DNA of 36,535 nt, taken from Oscillospiraceae bacterium (lineage in GTDB: Bacteria; Bacillota; Clostridia; Oscillospirales; Oscillospiraceae). The translations under genes and the position numbers were made by a program. This document shows positions 1 to 8,240 of the stretch, piece by piece. Where the stretch lies: NCBI GenBank assembly GCA_017452605.1, contig JAFTMB010000073.1, positions 1 through 36,535 on the forward strand, written 5' to 3'. The stretch's first letter is position 1, and each line of letters begins with the position of its first letter. A model generated the notes under the pieces. It worked only from the letters and a program-made list of their open reading frames with translations. It was not told where the DNA came from and did not search any database.

Positions 1-54
1 CACTTGGTGCAAAAAAGTATTGAAGAAGTAAATTCCAATATGTCGAACAGATAA
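1..54 (+). CDS. 3' end of an unidentified gene (partial)
   Basis: An open frame enters the window at base 1 and ends at a TAA at 52-54. Only the last 17 residues are present (ending in NSNMSNR). A strong intrinsic terminator begins two bases later, which fits a real gene end on this strand. Too little remains to assign a family, and the codon pattern is not diagnostic, so the reading frame itself is only likely. Confidence 0.45.
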   Translation, partial: HLVQKSIEEVNSNMSNR

Positions 55-55
55 A

Positions 56-80
56 GACGGCACCCGTAGTGGGTGCCGTC
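56..80. terminator. bidirectional intrinsic terminator
   Basis: Perfect 10-bp stem, GACGGCACCC (56-65) with GGGTGCCGTC (71-80), loop GTAGT, followed by TTTT on the plus strand. It sits between the 3' ends of the convergent partial gene (+) and rlmD (-, stop at 84-86), so it probably ends both transcripts. Confidence 0.85.
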
Positions 81-83
81 TTT

Positions 84-1565
84 TCATATAAGTCCGTAAT
101 ATTGAAATGCTTCCCGAATGGCAGCTTCCCGTTCGGGGGTTAAGTTTGTGGGAGAGACTTTTGCGGTGATGGTGTTCAGTTCCTCAGGGTCAATCTCCAT
201 TTCGATGTGAGTGTCTGCGAGTTTGGACAAACACACTATCGTCTCGATATGGGCGCAGCGGGGGAAGAGGTCTACGGCCAGGGCGTTTTGCAGGCGGTAG
301 CCTTTTTCTTTCAGCAGCGCAACATCCCGGGCCAGGGTGGCGGGGTCGCAGGATACATACACAATGCGCCGGGGGGACATCCGGTGAAGGGCCTCGATGG
401 TGTCGGCGTTCAAGCCCTTTCTCGGGGGATCTACCACCGCCACATCCGCCCGGATTCCCTTGGCTTCCAGCTCCAAAGCGGCCTTTCCCGCGTCGCCGCA
501 GAAAAATTCCGCGTTTTCGATGCCGTTGCGCCGGGCGTTATCCTTGGCATCCTCCACCGCCTGGGGAATGACCTCCACGCCGATGACCTTTCCGGCGGCC
601 GCGGCCATGGCCAGGGAAATGGTGCCTACGCCGCAGTACAGATCCAGAACCGTATCCGCTTTGGTAATCTGAGCCTGCTCAATGGCGGCCTGATACAGCC
701 GCTGGGCCTGATGGTGATTGATTTGGTAAAAAGACCGGGGGGAAAGACGGAAATTCAGGTTACACAAGGTGTCCTCGATATATCCCGGGCCGAAAAGGGT
801 GATGAATTCCTCCCCAAGCACGGCGTTGCCCTGCTTTTGATTCACCGTCAGCACCAGGGTGGTAAAGCCGGGGATTTTCTGCAGCCGATTAAGCAGCTCC
901 GGCACATGGGGGAGCTTTCTGCCGTTGACGGACAGACACACCAGTATTTGTCCGCTGACCACGCCCTTGCGGACATAAATGTGGCGCAGCAGACCTTTCC
1001 CGGTGGTTTCATCGTAAACGCTGACCCGGAATTGGTCTACATAATCTATTACCGCGTCCTTGACCTGATCCATTTCCTCCGGCAGAATCAGACACCGGCG
1101 GTTTTCCACCACCTGATGGGTGCCTGCCCTAAAAAATCCGGCGTAGGCCTTGCCCTTGCGTTGGGCCACGGGGTACTGGGCCTTGTTGCGGTAGCTTTGG
1201 CAGGTGGGGGCGGGCAAAATGGGCACTTCCTCCAGGTTTTCGCCGCCGATGCGGTTCAGCGCCTGGCGCACCCGGTCGGCTTTCAGCCGGGATTCCTCGG
1301 CGTAGTCCATGTGCCAAAAGTCGCAGCCGCCGCACAGCTTGGCAACCTCGCATTCCCGGTTCACCCGGTGGGGGGATTTTTCCAAAATCTCCACAATTTT
1401 TCCCGCCGCCCAGGTTTTCTGGGCTCTTTCGATGCGGATGCGGCAGCGCTCGCCGAAAATGGCGTTGGGAACGAACACGGCGCAGCCTTCAACCTTGGCG
1501 ATTCCCTGCCCCTCGGCGGTGTAATCGCAAACGGTTGCTTCGTAGATTTCGCTCTTGGTCAGCAT
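84..1565 (-). CDS. rlmD: 23S rRNA (uracil-C5)-methyltransferase, RlmD/RumA family
   Basis: Methylates a uracil at C5 in 23S rRNA using S-adenosylmethionine; cytoplasmic. The protein is 493 aa. It has an N-terminal TRAM-like domain (about residues 5-62), the iron-sulfur cysteines C72, C78, C81 and C158, the SAM loop DLYCGVGT (308-315), DPPRKG (379-384) and the catalytic C406 in VSCDPAT. After the usual end (HIETIVCLSK) there is a tail of about 45 residues. Many clostridial RlmD proteins carry a longer tail here; this one looks like a shortened version. The open frame runs further upstream, but the ATG at 1565 is chosen: GGAGG lies 7 nt before it and the ATG overlaps the stop of the upstream aminotransferase as ATGCTGA, indicating translational coupling. 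Whether the target is U1939, U747 or both cannot be told from sequence. It is the last gene of the dapL-patA-rlmD operon. Confidence 0.93.
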   Translation of the reverse strand: MLTKSEIYEATVCDYTAEGQGIAKVEGCAVFVPNAIFGERCRIRIERAQKTWAAGKIVEILEKSPHRVNRECEVAKLCGGCDFWHMDYAEESRLKADRVRQALNRIGGENLEEVPILPAPTCQSYRNKAQYPVAQRKGKAYAGFFRAGTHQVVENRRCLILPEEMDQVKDAVIDYVDQFRVSVYDETTGKGLLRHIYVRKGVVSGQILVCLSVNGRKLPHVPELLNRLQKIPGFTTLVLTVNQKQGNAVLGEEFITLFGPGYIEDTLCNLNFRLSPRSFYQINHHQAQRLYQAAIEQAQITKADTVLDLYCGVGTISLAMAAAAGKVIGVEVIPQAVEDAKDNARRNGIENAEFFCGDAGKAALELEAKGIRADVAVVDPPRKGLNADTIEALHRMSPRRIVYVSCDPATLARDVALLKEKGYRLQNALAVDLFPRCAHIETIVCLSKLADTHIEMEIDPEELNTITAKVSPTNLTPEREAAIREAFQYYGLI

Positions 1566-2701
1566 ACAGAGGCCTCCAGGCTCTTCAAAAAGGCTTCCAC
1601 GCGGTTTAGGCCCTCTGCCAGCAGTTCGTCGCTGCAGCAGTAGGAAATGCGGATGTGGCCGGGGCAGCCAAAGCAGCTGCCGGGGACGGCGGCCACCCGG
1701 GCGGATTGAATCATCTGGGTACAGAAATCCTCGTCGGAAAGGCCGAACCGGGAAATATCCGGGAAAATGTAGAACGCGCCCTTGGGCTGGGGATAGGAAA
1801 GGCCCATTTCTGTCAGCCTGCGGCACACAAATTCCCGGCGGCGGGCGTAGGTGTCAGCCATTTCGGTGGTAGCCACGCCCAGAGCTTCCACGCAGGCATC
1901 CTGCAAAAAGGTAGGAATGGCGGCAACCTGGGCGGCGTGGAGCAGCAAAAGCTTTTCCATTACATATTCCGGCCCCCGCAGGTAACCTACACGCCAGCCG
2001 GTCATGGCATAGGGCTTGGAAAAGCTCTGGCACACCAGAGTCTGCTCCCGCAAATCCCCATCCAGACTCAAATCCGGGCAGCTTTCCCGGGAAAGACCCT
2101 GGTAAACATTGTCGCAAATCAGGAAAATATCCTTGCCGAGGATAGCTTTTTTCACCGCGGAAAGGGACTTCTCCGACAAAATCGCGCCGGTGGGGTTGTT
2201 GGGGGAATTGAGGACAATTGCCTTGGTTTTTGGGGTGATGGCAGCGGCAAGGGCCTCCTCTGTCAGCTGAAAAACAAGGGGCTTGGTGTCCAGAAACACC
2301 GGCTTTGCTCCTGCCATAAGGACGATGGATTCATAAAGTGGAAAGGCGGGGGTGGGAATGATGACCTCCTCGCCGGGATTGAGAATGCCCAGAAGCGCGG
2401 TAAACAGCGCCTCGGTTGCGCCGGCGGTGACCAGCACCTCCTCCGCCTTGGTGGGAAGACCCCGGCGGCTTTCAAAGGCGGCAATTTCCCGGCACAGCTC
2501 CGCCGTGCCCTGGTTGGGGGCGTAGTGGGTTCTGTTTTGGGACAGAGCAGCCCCGGCGGCAGCCTTGATGGGGGCGGGGGTGTCGAAATCCGGCTCCCCG
2601 ATGGTTAACATAACGCAGCCACCCACAGCCCTTGCCAGGTTGGTATACCGGCGGATGCCGCTGCGGCGGAGGTTATAGATATTGTGGTTCAAAGAAATCA
2701 T
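1559..2701 (-). CDS. patA: PLP aminotransferase, class I/II; probable N-acetyl-LL-diaminopimelate aminotransferase
   Basis: Cytoplasmic fold-type I aminotransferase of 380 aa. Seen: NSPNNPTG at 165-172, the cofactor contacts D197 and Y200 (CDNVY), the PLP lysine K229 in SFSK, and the substrate-carboxylate arginine in GWRVGY (R237). Subfamily I-gamma members use several substrates, so the specific role rests on context. The gene overlaps the M20 deacetylase gene by ATGA, and dapH is divergent next door. These are the three steps of the acetylase lysine branch, in which PatA converts N-acetyl-2-amino-6-oxopimelate to N-acetyl-LL-diaminopimelate. GGAGA lies 7 nt before the ATG. A general aspartate or aromatic aminotransferase is the alternative. 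Confidence 0.8.
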   Translation of the reverse strand: MISLNHNIYNLRRSGIRRYTNLARAVGGCVMLTIGEPDFDTPAPIKAAAGAALSQNRTHYAPNQGTAELCREIAAFESRRGLPTKAEEVLVTAGATEALFTALLGILNPGEEVIIPTPAFPLYESIVLMAGAKPVFLDTKPLVFQLTEEALAAAITPKTKAIVLNSPNNPTGAILSEKSLSAVKKAILGKDIFLICDNVYQGLSRESCPDLSLDGDLREQTLVCQSFSKPYAMTGWRVGYLRGPEYVMEKLLLLHAAQVAAIPTFLQDACVEALGVATTEMADTYARRREFVCRRLTEMGLSYPQPKGAFYIFPDISRFGLSDEDFCTQMIQSARVAAVPGSCFGCPGHIRISYCCSDELLAEGLNRVEAFLKSLEASVC

Positions 2702-3786
2702 TGGAAATTCTCCGCCAGTTTCTCAAAGAAATCGGCGCCTTTCACTAAAATGTTTTCGTCGAAGTTAAAATCGTCGGCATGGAGGGCGGGGGTGTCGCCG
2801 GTGCCCAGAAAGAAGAACAGACCCGGCAGCTGCTTTTGGTACCAGGAAAAGTCCTCGGTAATCATGCTGGGAAGCTCCAGCTCCCGGAAAGGCGCGGCGC
2901 GCATGGCCTTGTCGTAAAGGCCGGCAGGGTTCATCACCGCGGGGTAGCCGTCGTTCATGAAAATGGAAACGGAGCAGCCGGTAGCGCGCTCAATATCCTT
3001 GCCGATGGACACGATGCCCGCCCGGAGGGTGTAGAACACATCGTCCTGAAATGCCCGGAGGCTTCCTTCCATGTGGGTGTGGCCGGAAATGGCGTTGCAC
3101 ACAGTGCCGCTTTCAAATTTGCCGAATTTCAGCAGGCGGAATACCTTTTTTGGAAGGGCGCTTTCCATGGCCATGACCCGGCGGTAAAATTCGCAGCCGG
3201 CGGCCATGGCGTCGATGCCCTCTTTTGCCTTGGCGATGTGGGCGGATTTGCCGTAAATATCCACCTTTACCTCGCAGGAGCGGCTCATCATCTCTTCCTT
3301 GCGGCTGGCGATGACGCCGGCGGTAAGGCCGGGCCAAAGGTGCAGACCGAAAATAGCGCATACCTTGTATTTCTTAAAAATGCCGGAAGCGCACAAATCC
3401 CGGGCGCCGCCGGTGGTTTCCTCTGCGGGCTGGAACACCAGCAGCACATTGTGGGCAAGGGACTGCTTTTTGTCAAGGCGGCGGGCAAGCTCCAGCGCGA
3501 TTGCCATGTGCCCGTCGTGACCGCAGGCGTGCATTCTGCCCGGGTGGCCGGAGGCGAATTCCAGGCGGGTGTTTTCCTGAATAGGCAGGGCGTCCATGTC
3601 GCTGCGGAAAGCGATTGCGCTGCTTTTTCCAAAGTCAAAAAAGGCGCACACTGCCCCCTCGGCAGGAGAGAATACCTGACACTTCAGCGCTTCCAGGCTG
3701 GTCTTCAAATATTCCATTGTTTTGGGCAGCGCCCGGTCAAGCTCAGGAATCCGGTGCAGCGCCCGACGGTCGGAAATGATTTGCAT
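2698..3786 (-). CDS. dapL: M20D amidohydrolase; probable N-acetyldiaminopimelate deacetylase
   Basis: Metal-dependent amidohydrolase of 362 aa. Metal-site motifs are visible: ACGHDGHM (87-94; C88 and H90), the general-base pair E122-E123 and H149 in GLHLWP. There is no signal peptide, so it acts in the cytoplasm. M20D enzymes hydrolyse N-acyl amino acids. Here the operon partners (patA, and dapH in divergence) point to removal of acetyl from N-acetyl-LL-diaminopimelate, giving LL-DAP for lysine and peptidoglycan. The frame is open to 3894, but the ATG at 3786 is preferred because GGAGGCGG lies just upstream and family members start at this point (arginine-rich first helix with HRIPEL). A hippurate hydrolase or other aminoacylase role is the alternative. 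Confidence 0.82.
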   Translation of the reverse strand: MQIISDRRALHRIPELDRALPKTMEYLKTSLEALKCQVFSPAEGAVCAFFDFGKSSAIAFRSDMDALPIQENTRLEFASGHPGRMHACGHDGHMAIALELARRLDKKQSLAHNVLLVFQPAEETTGGARDLCASGIFKKYKVCAIFGLHLWPGLTAGVIASRKEEMMSRSCEVKVDIYGKSAHIAKAKEGIDAMAAGCEFYRRVMAMESALPKKVFRLLKFGKFESGTVCNAISGHTHMEGSLRAFQDDVFYTLRAGIVSIGKDIERATGCSVSIFMNDGYPAVMNPAGLYDKAMRAAPFRELELPSMITEDFSWYQKQLPGLFFFLGTGDTPALHADDFNFDENILVKGADFFEKLAENFQ

Positions 3787-3814
3787 AAAAAACCGCCTCC
3801 ATTCATTTGGGTTC

Positions 3815-3843
3815 ATTATAAGGGATTTTTCAGGGGATGTCAA
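3815..3843 (-). promoter_or_regulatory. consensus sigma-A promoter for dapL-patA-rlmD
   Basis: Read on the minus strand: TTGACA (3838-3843), a 17-bp spacer, TATAAT (3815-3820). Both hexamers match consensus exactly. The predicted start lies about 20 bp before the dapL ribosome site. No operator-like symmetry is seen. For divergent dapH I see no good -35/-10 pair; TTGTGT at 3853 and CATAAT at 3879 are 20 bp apart. Confidence 0.85.
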
Positions 3844-3911
3844 TTTCTCCACTTGTGTTTTTGCTGAAAAGGTGATACCATAATTGAAAAGCAACCAAAG
3901 GAGAAACAGAT

Positions 3912-4604
3912 ATGAATGCTCAGGAAATTATTGAATATATCCGCAGCTCTGAAAAGAAGACTCCGGTAAAGGTGTATGTGTGGGAAAAAGAGCAGGTTTT
4001 GTTCCCCAATTGCCGGGAATTTCCTGCAGGGGAAGGCTGCAAAATCGTGTTTGGTGACTGGGCCGATGTGGCTCCCGTGCTGCAAAACAACGAATTTATT
4101 CATGTAGAGGTGGAAAATGACCGCCGCAATTCCGGCGTGCCCATGCTGGACATGAAGGATGTGCCGGCAAGAATTGAGCCCGGCGCAATCATCCGGGAGC
4201 GGGTGGAAATCGGCAAAAATGCGGTGATTATGATGGGCGCAGTGATTAACATCGGCGCAATCATCGGCGACGGAACCATGATTGACATGGGCGCCATTCT
4301 GGGCGGCCGGGCAACGGTGGGCAAAAACTGCCATGTTGGTGCCGGCGCGGTGCTGGCAGGCGTGATTGAGCCGGCCTCCGCTACCCCGGTGGTTGTGGAA
4401 GACAATGTGCTTATCGGCGCAAACGCCGTTGTGATTGAAGGCTGCCGCATCGGTCACGATGCGGTGGTGGCTGCCGGTGCTGTGGTGGTTTCCGATGTTG
4501 CGCCCAACACAGTGGTGGCAGGCTGCCCCGCAAGGGTCATTAAGGTCAAGGATGAAAAGACCGCATCCAAAACCGCGCTGGTAGACGCGCTGCGGGAACT
4601 GTAA
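3912..4604 (+). CDS. dapH: 2,3,4,5-tetrahydropyridine-2,6-dicarboxylate N-acetyltransferase
   Basis: Transfers acetyl from acetyl-CoA to tetrahydrodipicolinate, opening the acetylase branch of lysine/DAP synthesis. The protein is 230 aa, close to the usual length of about 235. The N-terminal alpha/beta cap (1-85) carries the typical [17 protein letters not shown] start. A left-handed beta helix of hexapeptide repeats follows (about 88-205: [36 protein letters not shown]) and ends in AGCPARVIK, the CoA-binding end. [11 protein letters not shown] is a DapH signature loop. AAGGAG lies 9 nt before the ATG. It is divergent from dapL-patA, which encode the following steps. Confidence 0.96.
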   Translation: MNAQEIIEYIRSSEKKTPVKVYVWEKEQVLFPNCREFPAGEGCKIVFGDWADVAPVLQNNEFIHVEVENDRRNSGVPMLDMKDVPARIEPGAIIRERVEIGKNAVIMMGAVINIGAIIGDGTMIDMGAILGGRATVGKNCHVGAGAVLAGVIEPASATPVVVEDNVLIGANAVVIEGCRIGHDAVVAAGAVVVSDVAPNTVVAGCPARVIKVKDEKTASKTALVDALREL

Positions 4605-4675
4605 CCTTTTTTACGCCATGGGAATACCTTGGAATGAGCGGCTCATCGCTCTAAAATTTCGAGGAGGTATTCGTT

Positions 4676-4798
4676 ATGTGTAACAATGGTTTTGGTGGGA
4701 ACAACTGCTGGTGGATTATCATCCTGGTTCTGCTGTTCACCTGCTGCGGCTGCGGCAACGGCAGCTACAACACTGGCTGCGGCTGCGATCGCTGCTAA
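4676..4798 (+). CDS. small Cys/Gly/Asn-rich membrane peptide (40 aa)
   Basis: A 40-residue frame with an excellent ribosome site (GAGGAGGT at 4661-4668, 7 nt before the ATG). The peptide has a Cys/Asn/Gly-rich head, one hydrophobic segment (WWIIILVLLF, about 12-21) and a tail with six cysteines among the last 18 residues. It is too short for routine gene callers. It resembles the small high-cysteine peptides of Firmicutes often annotated as chorion class high-cysteine protein, and more loosely the YjcZ-type sporulation peptides; the exact family is not certain. It lies 71 bp after dapH and just before a strong terminator, so it may be expressed from the dapH transcript. Function unknown; a membrane or spore-coat role is a guess. 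Confidence 0.7.
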   Translation: MCNNGFGGNNCWWIIILVLLFTCCGCGNGSYNTGCGCDRC

Positions 4799-4808
4799 AA
4801 AACAAAAG

Positions 4809-4830
4809 GGGCACCCCAATCGGGGTGCCC
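4809..4830 (+). terminator. intrinsic terminator after dapH and the small Cys-rich gene
   Basis: Perfect 9-bp stem, GGGCACCCC (4809-4817) with GGGGTGCCC (4822-4830), loop AATC, followed by ATATTTTTT on the plus strand. Confidence 0.92.
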
Positions 4831-4972
4831 ATATTTTTTGAAAAATCGACATATTTTGTTCATACTGCCCTGATAAAATAAGCCCCGTTTGAGAAATAAA
4901 AGCGCCCTTTATAAAGCCCTTGTTTTCAGCTTAGAAAAGTGCTGGAAACCCTGGTGAAAAGCGGAAAAAGGG

Positions 4973-5001
4973 TTGCGATACACAGCGGGGTATGCTATAA
5001 T
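4973..5001 (+). promoter_or_regulatory. promoter of the surface-polysaccharide operon
   Basis: TTGCGA (4973-4978), a 17-bp spacer, TATAAT (4996-5001), with the extended -10 dinucleotide TG at 4993-4994. The predicted start is near 5008, leaving a leader of about 60 nt before the first gene. The 4840-4970 stretch upstream is AT-rich with no other element seen. Confidence 0.85.
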
Positions 5002-5070
5002 ACAAGATGAACTATTATGTAATGTGGTTTACTACGCCCTTAAAAAAATAGAGATTAGGGAGTGACAGAT

Positions 5071-6948
5071 ATGTTATCGGGAAAGAACATGCCCGGGCTG
5101 AGAGCGAAAGCTTTGCCCAGAGCAATTTTAATAGGCGTTTTGGATGTATTTTCCATCGCGGTGGCGTTTTTTCTGGCGCTGTGGGTTCGGTTTGATTTTC
5201 GGTTTGTTTCCATTCCTGTCCAGTACCTGCAAGGCTATCAGGAATCCATCATCATCTGGTGCGCTGTGTGCGTATTTGTGTTTTTGCTGTTCCGCTTGTA
5301 CAGCAGTGTGTGGAGCTTCGCCAGTGTCAATGAGCTGTTCTTGATTCTGGGCGCTTACTGCGTGCTGTGTGTGGCAGGCGTGGCGCTGAAAGCGGTTCTG
5401 GATCTGGATATGCCCCGGTCTTATTATGTGCTGGGCATGGTATTCAGCGGTATCTCCACCGTGTTTATCCGCTTTGCTTACCGCCTGCTGACAAGCCTTC
5501 GCAATCAGCTTGCCCATGTTCAGCGGGCAGGCCAGAACAACATCATGATCATCGGCGCAGGCGAGGCCGGTAAGAACCTGATTCATGAATTTGCCACCAG
5601 TGAGTTTGTCAAGGGAAATGTGATGTGCGTCATTGACGACAATCCCTCCAAGCGCAACAAGCGGCTGTGCGGTATTCCCGTGGTGGGCGACCGCAACGAC
5701 ATTCCCGAAATGGCAAAAAAATACCACATCGACATCATCATGTATGCCATTCCCTCCAGCTCCGCCGCGGAGCGCAAGGAGATTCTGAACATCTGCTCCA
5801 CCACCGGCTGCAAGGTGCAGGTTTTGCCGGGTATCTATCAGCTGGCAAACGAGGAAGTCAGCGTCAGCCAGCTGCGGCAGGTCAATCCCCAGGATTTGCT
5901 GGGCCGCGACCCCATTAAGGTCAATGTGGATGAGATTCTCGGCTACATTTCCGGCAAGGTGGTTATGGTCACCGGCGGCGGCGGATCCATCGGCAGCGAG
6001 CTGTGCCGCCAGATTGCCCGGGCGAAGCCCAAGCAGCTGGTGATTTTCGACATCTACGAAAACAACGCCTACGACATTCAAATGGAACTGAAAAGAACCC
6101 ACCCGGAGCTGAATCTGGAGGTTTTGATCGGTTCTGTAAGAAACACCGCCCGGCTGGACTATGTGCTGGGAACTTACCGCCCGGAGCTGATTTTCCACGC
6201 GGCTGCCCACAAGCATGTGCCGCTGATGGAAGACAGTCCCACAGAAGCCATTAAAAACAATGTCTTCGGCACATATAAGCTTGCCCAGGCTGCGGCAAAA
6301 TATGATGTAAAGCGCTTTGTTCTGATTTCTACGGACAAGGCTGTCAATCCCACCAATATCATGGGCGCGTCCAAGCGGCTGTGTGAAATGGTGGTGCAGA
6401 TGATGAACCGGGAATCCAAGACGGAGTTCGTCGCGGTGCGATTCGGCAATGTTTTGGGCTCCAACGGCTCGGTTATCCCCCTGTTTACCAAGCAGATTGC
6501 CGAGGGCGGCCCGGTAACGGTCACCCACCCCGACATTATCCGCTATTTTATGACCATTCCCGAGGCGGTCAGTCTGGTGCTCCAGGCGGGTTACTACGCC
6601 AAGGGTGGCGAAATTTTCGTGCTGGATATGGGCGAGCCGGTGAAAATTGACACCATGGCCAGAAACCTGATTCGCCTTTCCGGTTACGAGCCGGATGTGG
6701 ACATCAAGGTGGAATACACCGGCCTGCGTCCCGGCGAAAAGCTCTACGAGGAGCTGCTGATGAAGGAAGAGGGCCTGCAGGACACTGCCAACAAGCTCAT
6801 TCACATCGGCAAGCCCATCGAAATGGACGACGAAAGCTTCAAAAAGCAGCTGCAGCAGCTGGATGAGGCGTATCGGGTGGAAGACCCCAACATCAAGGAG
6901 CTGGTGGCGAAAATCGTGCCCACCTACAAGCTCACTACAAAAGTTTAA
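5071..6948 (+). CDS. membrane-anchored UDP-GlcNAc 4,6-dehydratase, PglF/WbpM/CapD type
   Basis: First enzyme of an aminosugar pathway: converts UDP-GlcNAc to the 4-keto-6-deoxy sugar. The protein is 625 aa. Four predicted membrane helices fill about residues 15-135. A CoA-binding-like Rossmann domain follows (IIGAGEAGKN). The catalytic extended-SDR domain has the NAD loop TGGGGSIGSE (301-310) and MGASK (431-435), where Met replaces the usual Tyr of YxxxK, as is typical of this dehydratase family. STDKAVNP and RFGNVLGSNGS are also family signatures. The ATG at 5071 is chosen over an in-frame GTG at 5062 because the ribosome site AGGGAG ends at the GTG. It opens the operon and is followed 14 bp later by the matching aminotransferase. 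Confidence 0.92.
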   Translation: MLSGKNMPGLRAKALPRAILIGVLDVFSIAVAFFLALWVRFDFRFVSIPVQYLQGYQESIIIWCAVCVFVFLLFRLYSSVWSFASVNELFLILGAYCVLCVAGVALKAVLDLDMPRSYYVLGMVFSGISTVFIRFAYRLLTSLRNQLAHVQRAGQNNIMIIGAGEAGKNLIHEFATSEFVKGNVMCVIDDNPSKRNKRLCGIPVVGDRNDIPEMAKKYHIDIIMYAIPSSSAAERKEILNICSTTGCKVQVLPGIYQLANEEVSVSQLRQVNPQDLLGRDPIKVNVDEILGYISGKVVMVTGGGGSIGSELCRQIARAKPKQLVIFDIYENNAYDIQMELKRTHPELNLEVLIGSVRNTARLDYVLGTYRPELIFHAAAHKHVPLMEDSPTEAIKNNVFGTYKLAQAAAKYDVKRFVLISTDKAVNPTNIMGASKRLCEMVVQMMNRESKTEFVAVRFGNVLGSNGSVIPLFTKQIAEGGPVTVTHPDIIRYFMTIPEAVSLVLQAGYYAKGGEIFVLDMGEPVKIDTMARNLIRLSGYEPDVDIKVEYTGLRPGEKLYEELLMKEEGLQDTANKLIHIGKPIEMDDESFKKQLQQLDEAYRVEDPNIKELVAKIVPTYKLTTKV

Positions 6949-6962
6949 AGAAGGTAGCTACC

Positions 6963-8216
6963 ATGGAAATGAAACCGTTTGAAAAGAAGGTTTGGCTCTC
7001 CACCCCCACCATGCACGGCGAGGAGCTGAAGTATGTCACCGAGGCCTACGAAACCAACTGGATGTCCACCGTCGGTAAGAATATCAACGAGGTGGAGCGG
7101 CTGGTTTGCGAGAAAATCGGCTGTAAGTACGCGGTGGCTCTGTCCGCCGGCACGGCCGCGCTGCACATGGCAGTGAAGCTGGCGGGTGTCAAGCCGGGTC
7201 AGAAGGTGTTCTGCTCCGACATGACCTTTGCCGCCACGGTCAACCCCGTGGTTTACGAGGGCGGCGTTCCCGTGTTCATCGACACGGAGTACGACACCTG
7301 GAATATGGACCCAGTGGCGCTGGAAAAGGCATTTGAACTTCACCCCGAAGTCAAAGTTGTGGTGGTTGCCCATTTGTACGGCACCCCCGGCAAGGTGGAT
7401 GAAATCCGGGAAATCTGCCGCCGTCACGGCGCGGTCATCATCGAAGACGCCGCCGAATCCATGGGCGCAACCTACAAGGGCGTTCAGACCGGCACCTTTG
7501 GCGACTATAACGCCATCAGCTTTAACGGCAACAAAATTATCACCGGTTCTTCCGGCGGCATGCTGCTGACAGACAGTTTGGAAGCTGCCAACAAGGTCAG
7601 AAAGTGGTCTACCCAGTCCCGGGAAAATGCTCCCTGGTATCAGCACGAAGAGGTTGGCTACAACTACCGCATGAGCAATGTGATTGCAGGCGTGGTTCGG
7701 GGACAGTTCCCTTATCTTGAGGAGCATATTGCCCAGAAAAAGGCGATTTACGAAAGATACCGGGAAGGCTTCAAGGACCTGCCGGTTTCCATGAACCCGG
7801 TGGACTTTGCCAACAGCGAGCCTAACTACTGGCTTTCCTGCATGATGATCGAGCCCCAGGCTATGTGCAAGCAGGTTCGGGGCGAGGCGGAAGCGTTGTA
7901 CATCCATGAGCCGGGCAAGACCTGTCCTACGGAAATCCTGGAAAAGCTGGCATGGCTGAATGCCGAAGGCAGACCCATTTGGAAGCCCATGCACATGCAG
8001 CCCATTTACCGTATGCACAGCTTTGTCACCCGGGAGGGCGACGGCCGGGCAAAGACCAATGCCTACATTGCCGGCGGCGCAGTGGGCGCAGATGGCAAGC
8101 CCCTGGATGTGGGTATGGATATTTTCCAGAGAGGTCTGTGCCTGCCCAGCGACAACAAGATGACGGAAAAGGAGCAGGAAATCATCATTCAGGTGATTCG
8201 CAGCTGCTTTGACTGA
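6963..8216 (+). CDS. DegT/DnrJ/EryC1 aminotransferase, PglE-like (UDP-4-keto sugar)
   Basis: PLP-dependent sugar aminotransferase of 417 aa. It probably aminates C4 of the 4-keto-6-deoxy UDP-GlcNAc made by the preceding gene, giving UDP-4-amino-4,6-dideoxy-GlcNAc. Seen: SAGTAALHMA near the N-terminus (phosphate contact), EDAAESMG (PLP-ring Asp) and the PLP lysine K191 in FNGNK. It is about 30 residues longer than typical PglE because of a segment around 300-345 before the conserved WKPMHMQP. It lies 14 bp after the dehydratase and 24 bp before a PglC-type transferase, the F-E-C set of bacillosamine pathways. The N-acetyltransferase of that pathway (PglD) is not in this operon. Confidence 0.9.
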   Translation: MEMKPFEKKVWLSTPTMHGEELKYVTEAYETNWMSTVGKNINEVERLVCEKIGCKYAVALSAGTAALHMAVKLAGVKPGQKVFCSDMTFAATVNPVVYEGGVPVFIDTEYDTWNMDPVALEKAFELHPEVKVVVVAHLYGTPGKVDEIREICRRHGAVIIEDAAESMGATYKGVQTGTFGDYNAISFNGNKIITGSSGGMLLTDSLEAANKVRKWSTQSRENAPWYQHEEVGYNYRMSNVIAGVVRGQFPYLEEHIAQKKAIYERYREGFKDLPVSMNPVDFANSEPNYWLSCMMIEPQAMCKQVRGEAEALYIHEPGKTCPTEILEKLAWLNAEGRPIWKPMHMQPIYRMHSFVTREGDGRAKTNAYIAGGAVGADGKPLDVGMDIFQRGLCLPSDNKMTEKEQEIIIQVIRSCFD

Positions 8217-8240
8217 GAGATAGACTAGAGGAGAAAAAGA

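Noticed and set aside
207..1643. Long open frame on the plus strand opposite rlmD
   Set aside because: It is the complement of a GC-rich gene with a clear family match; the translation has no domain and no ribosome site.
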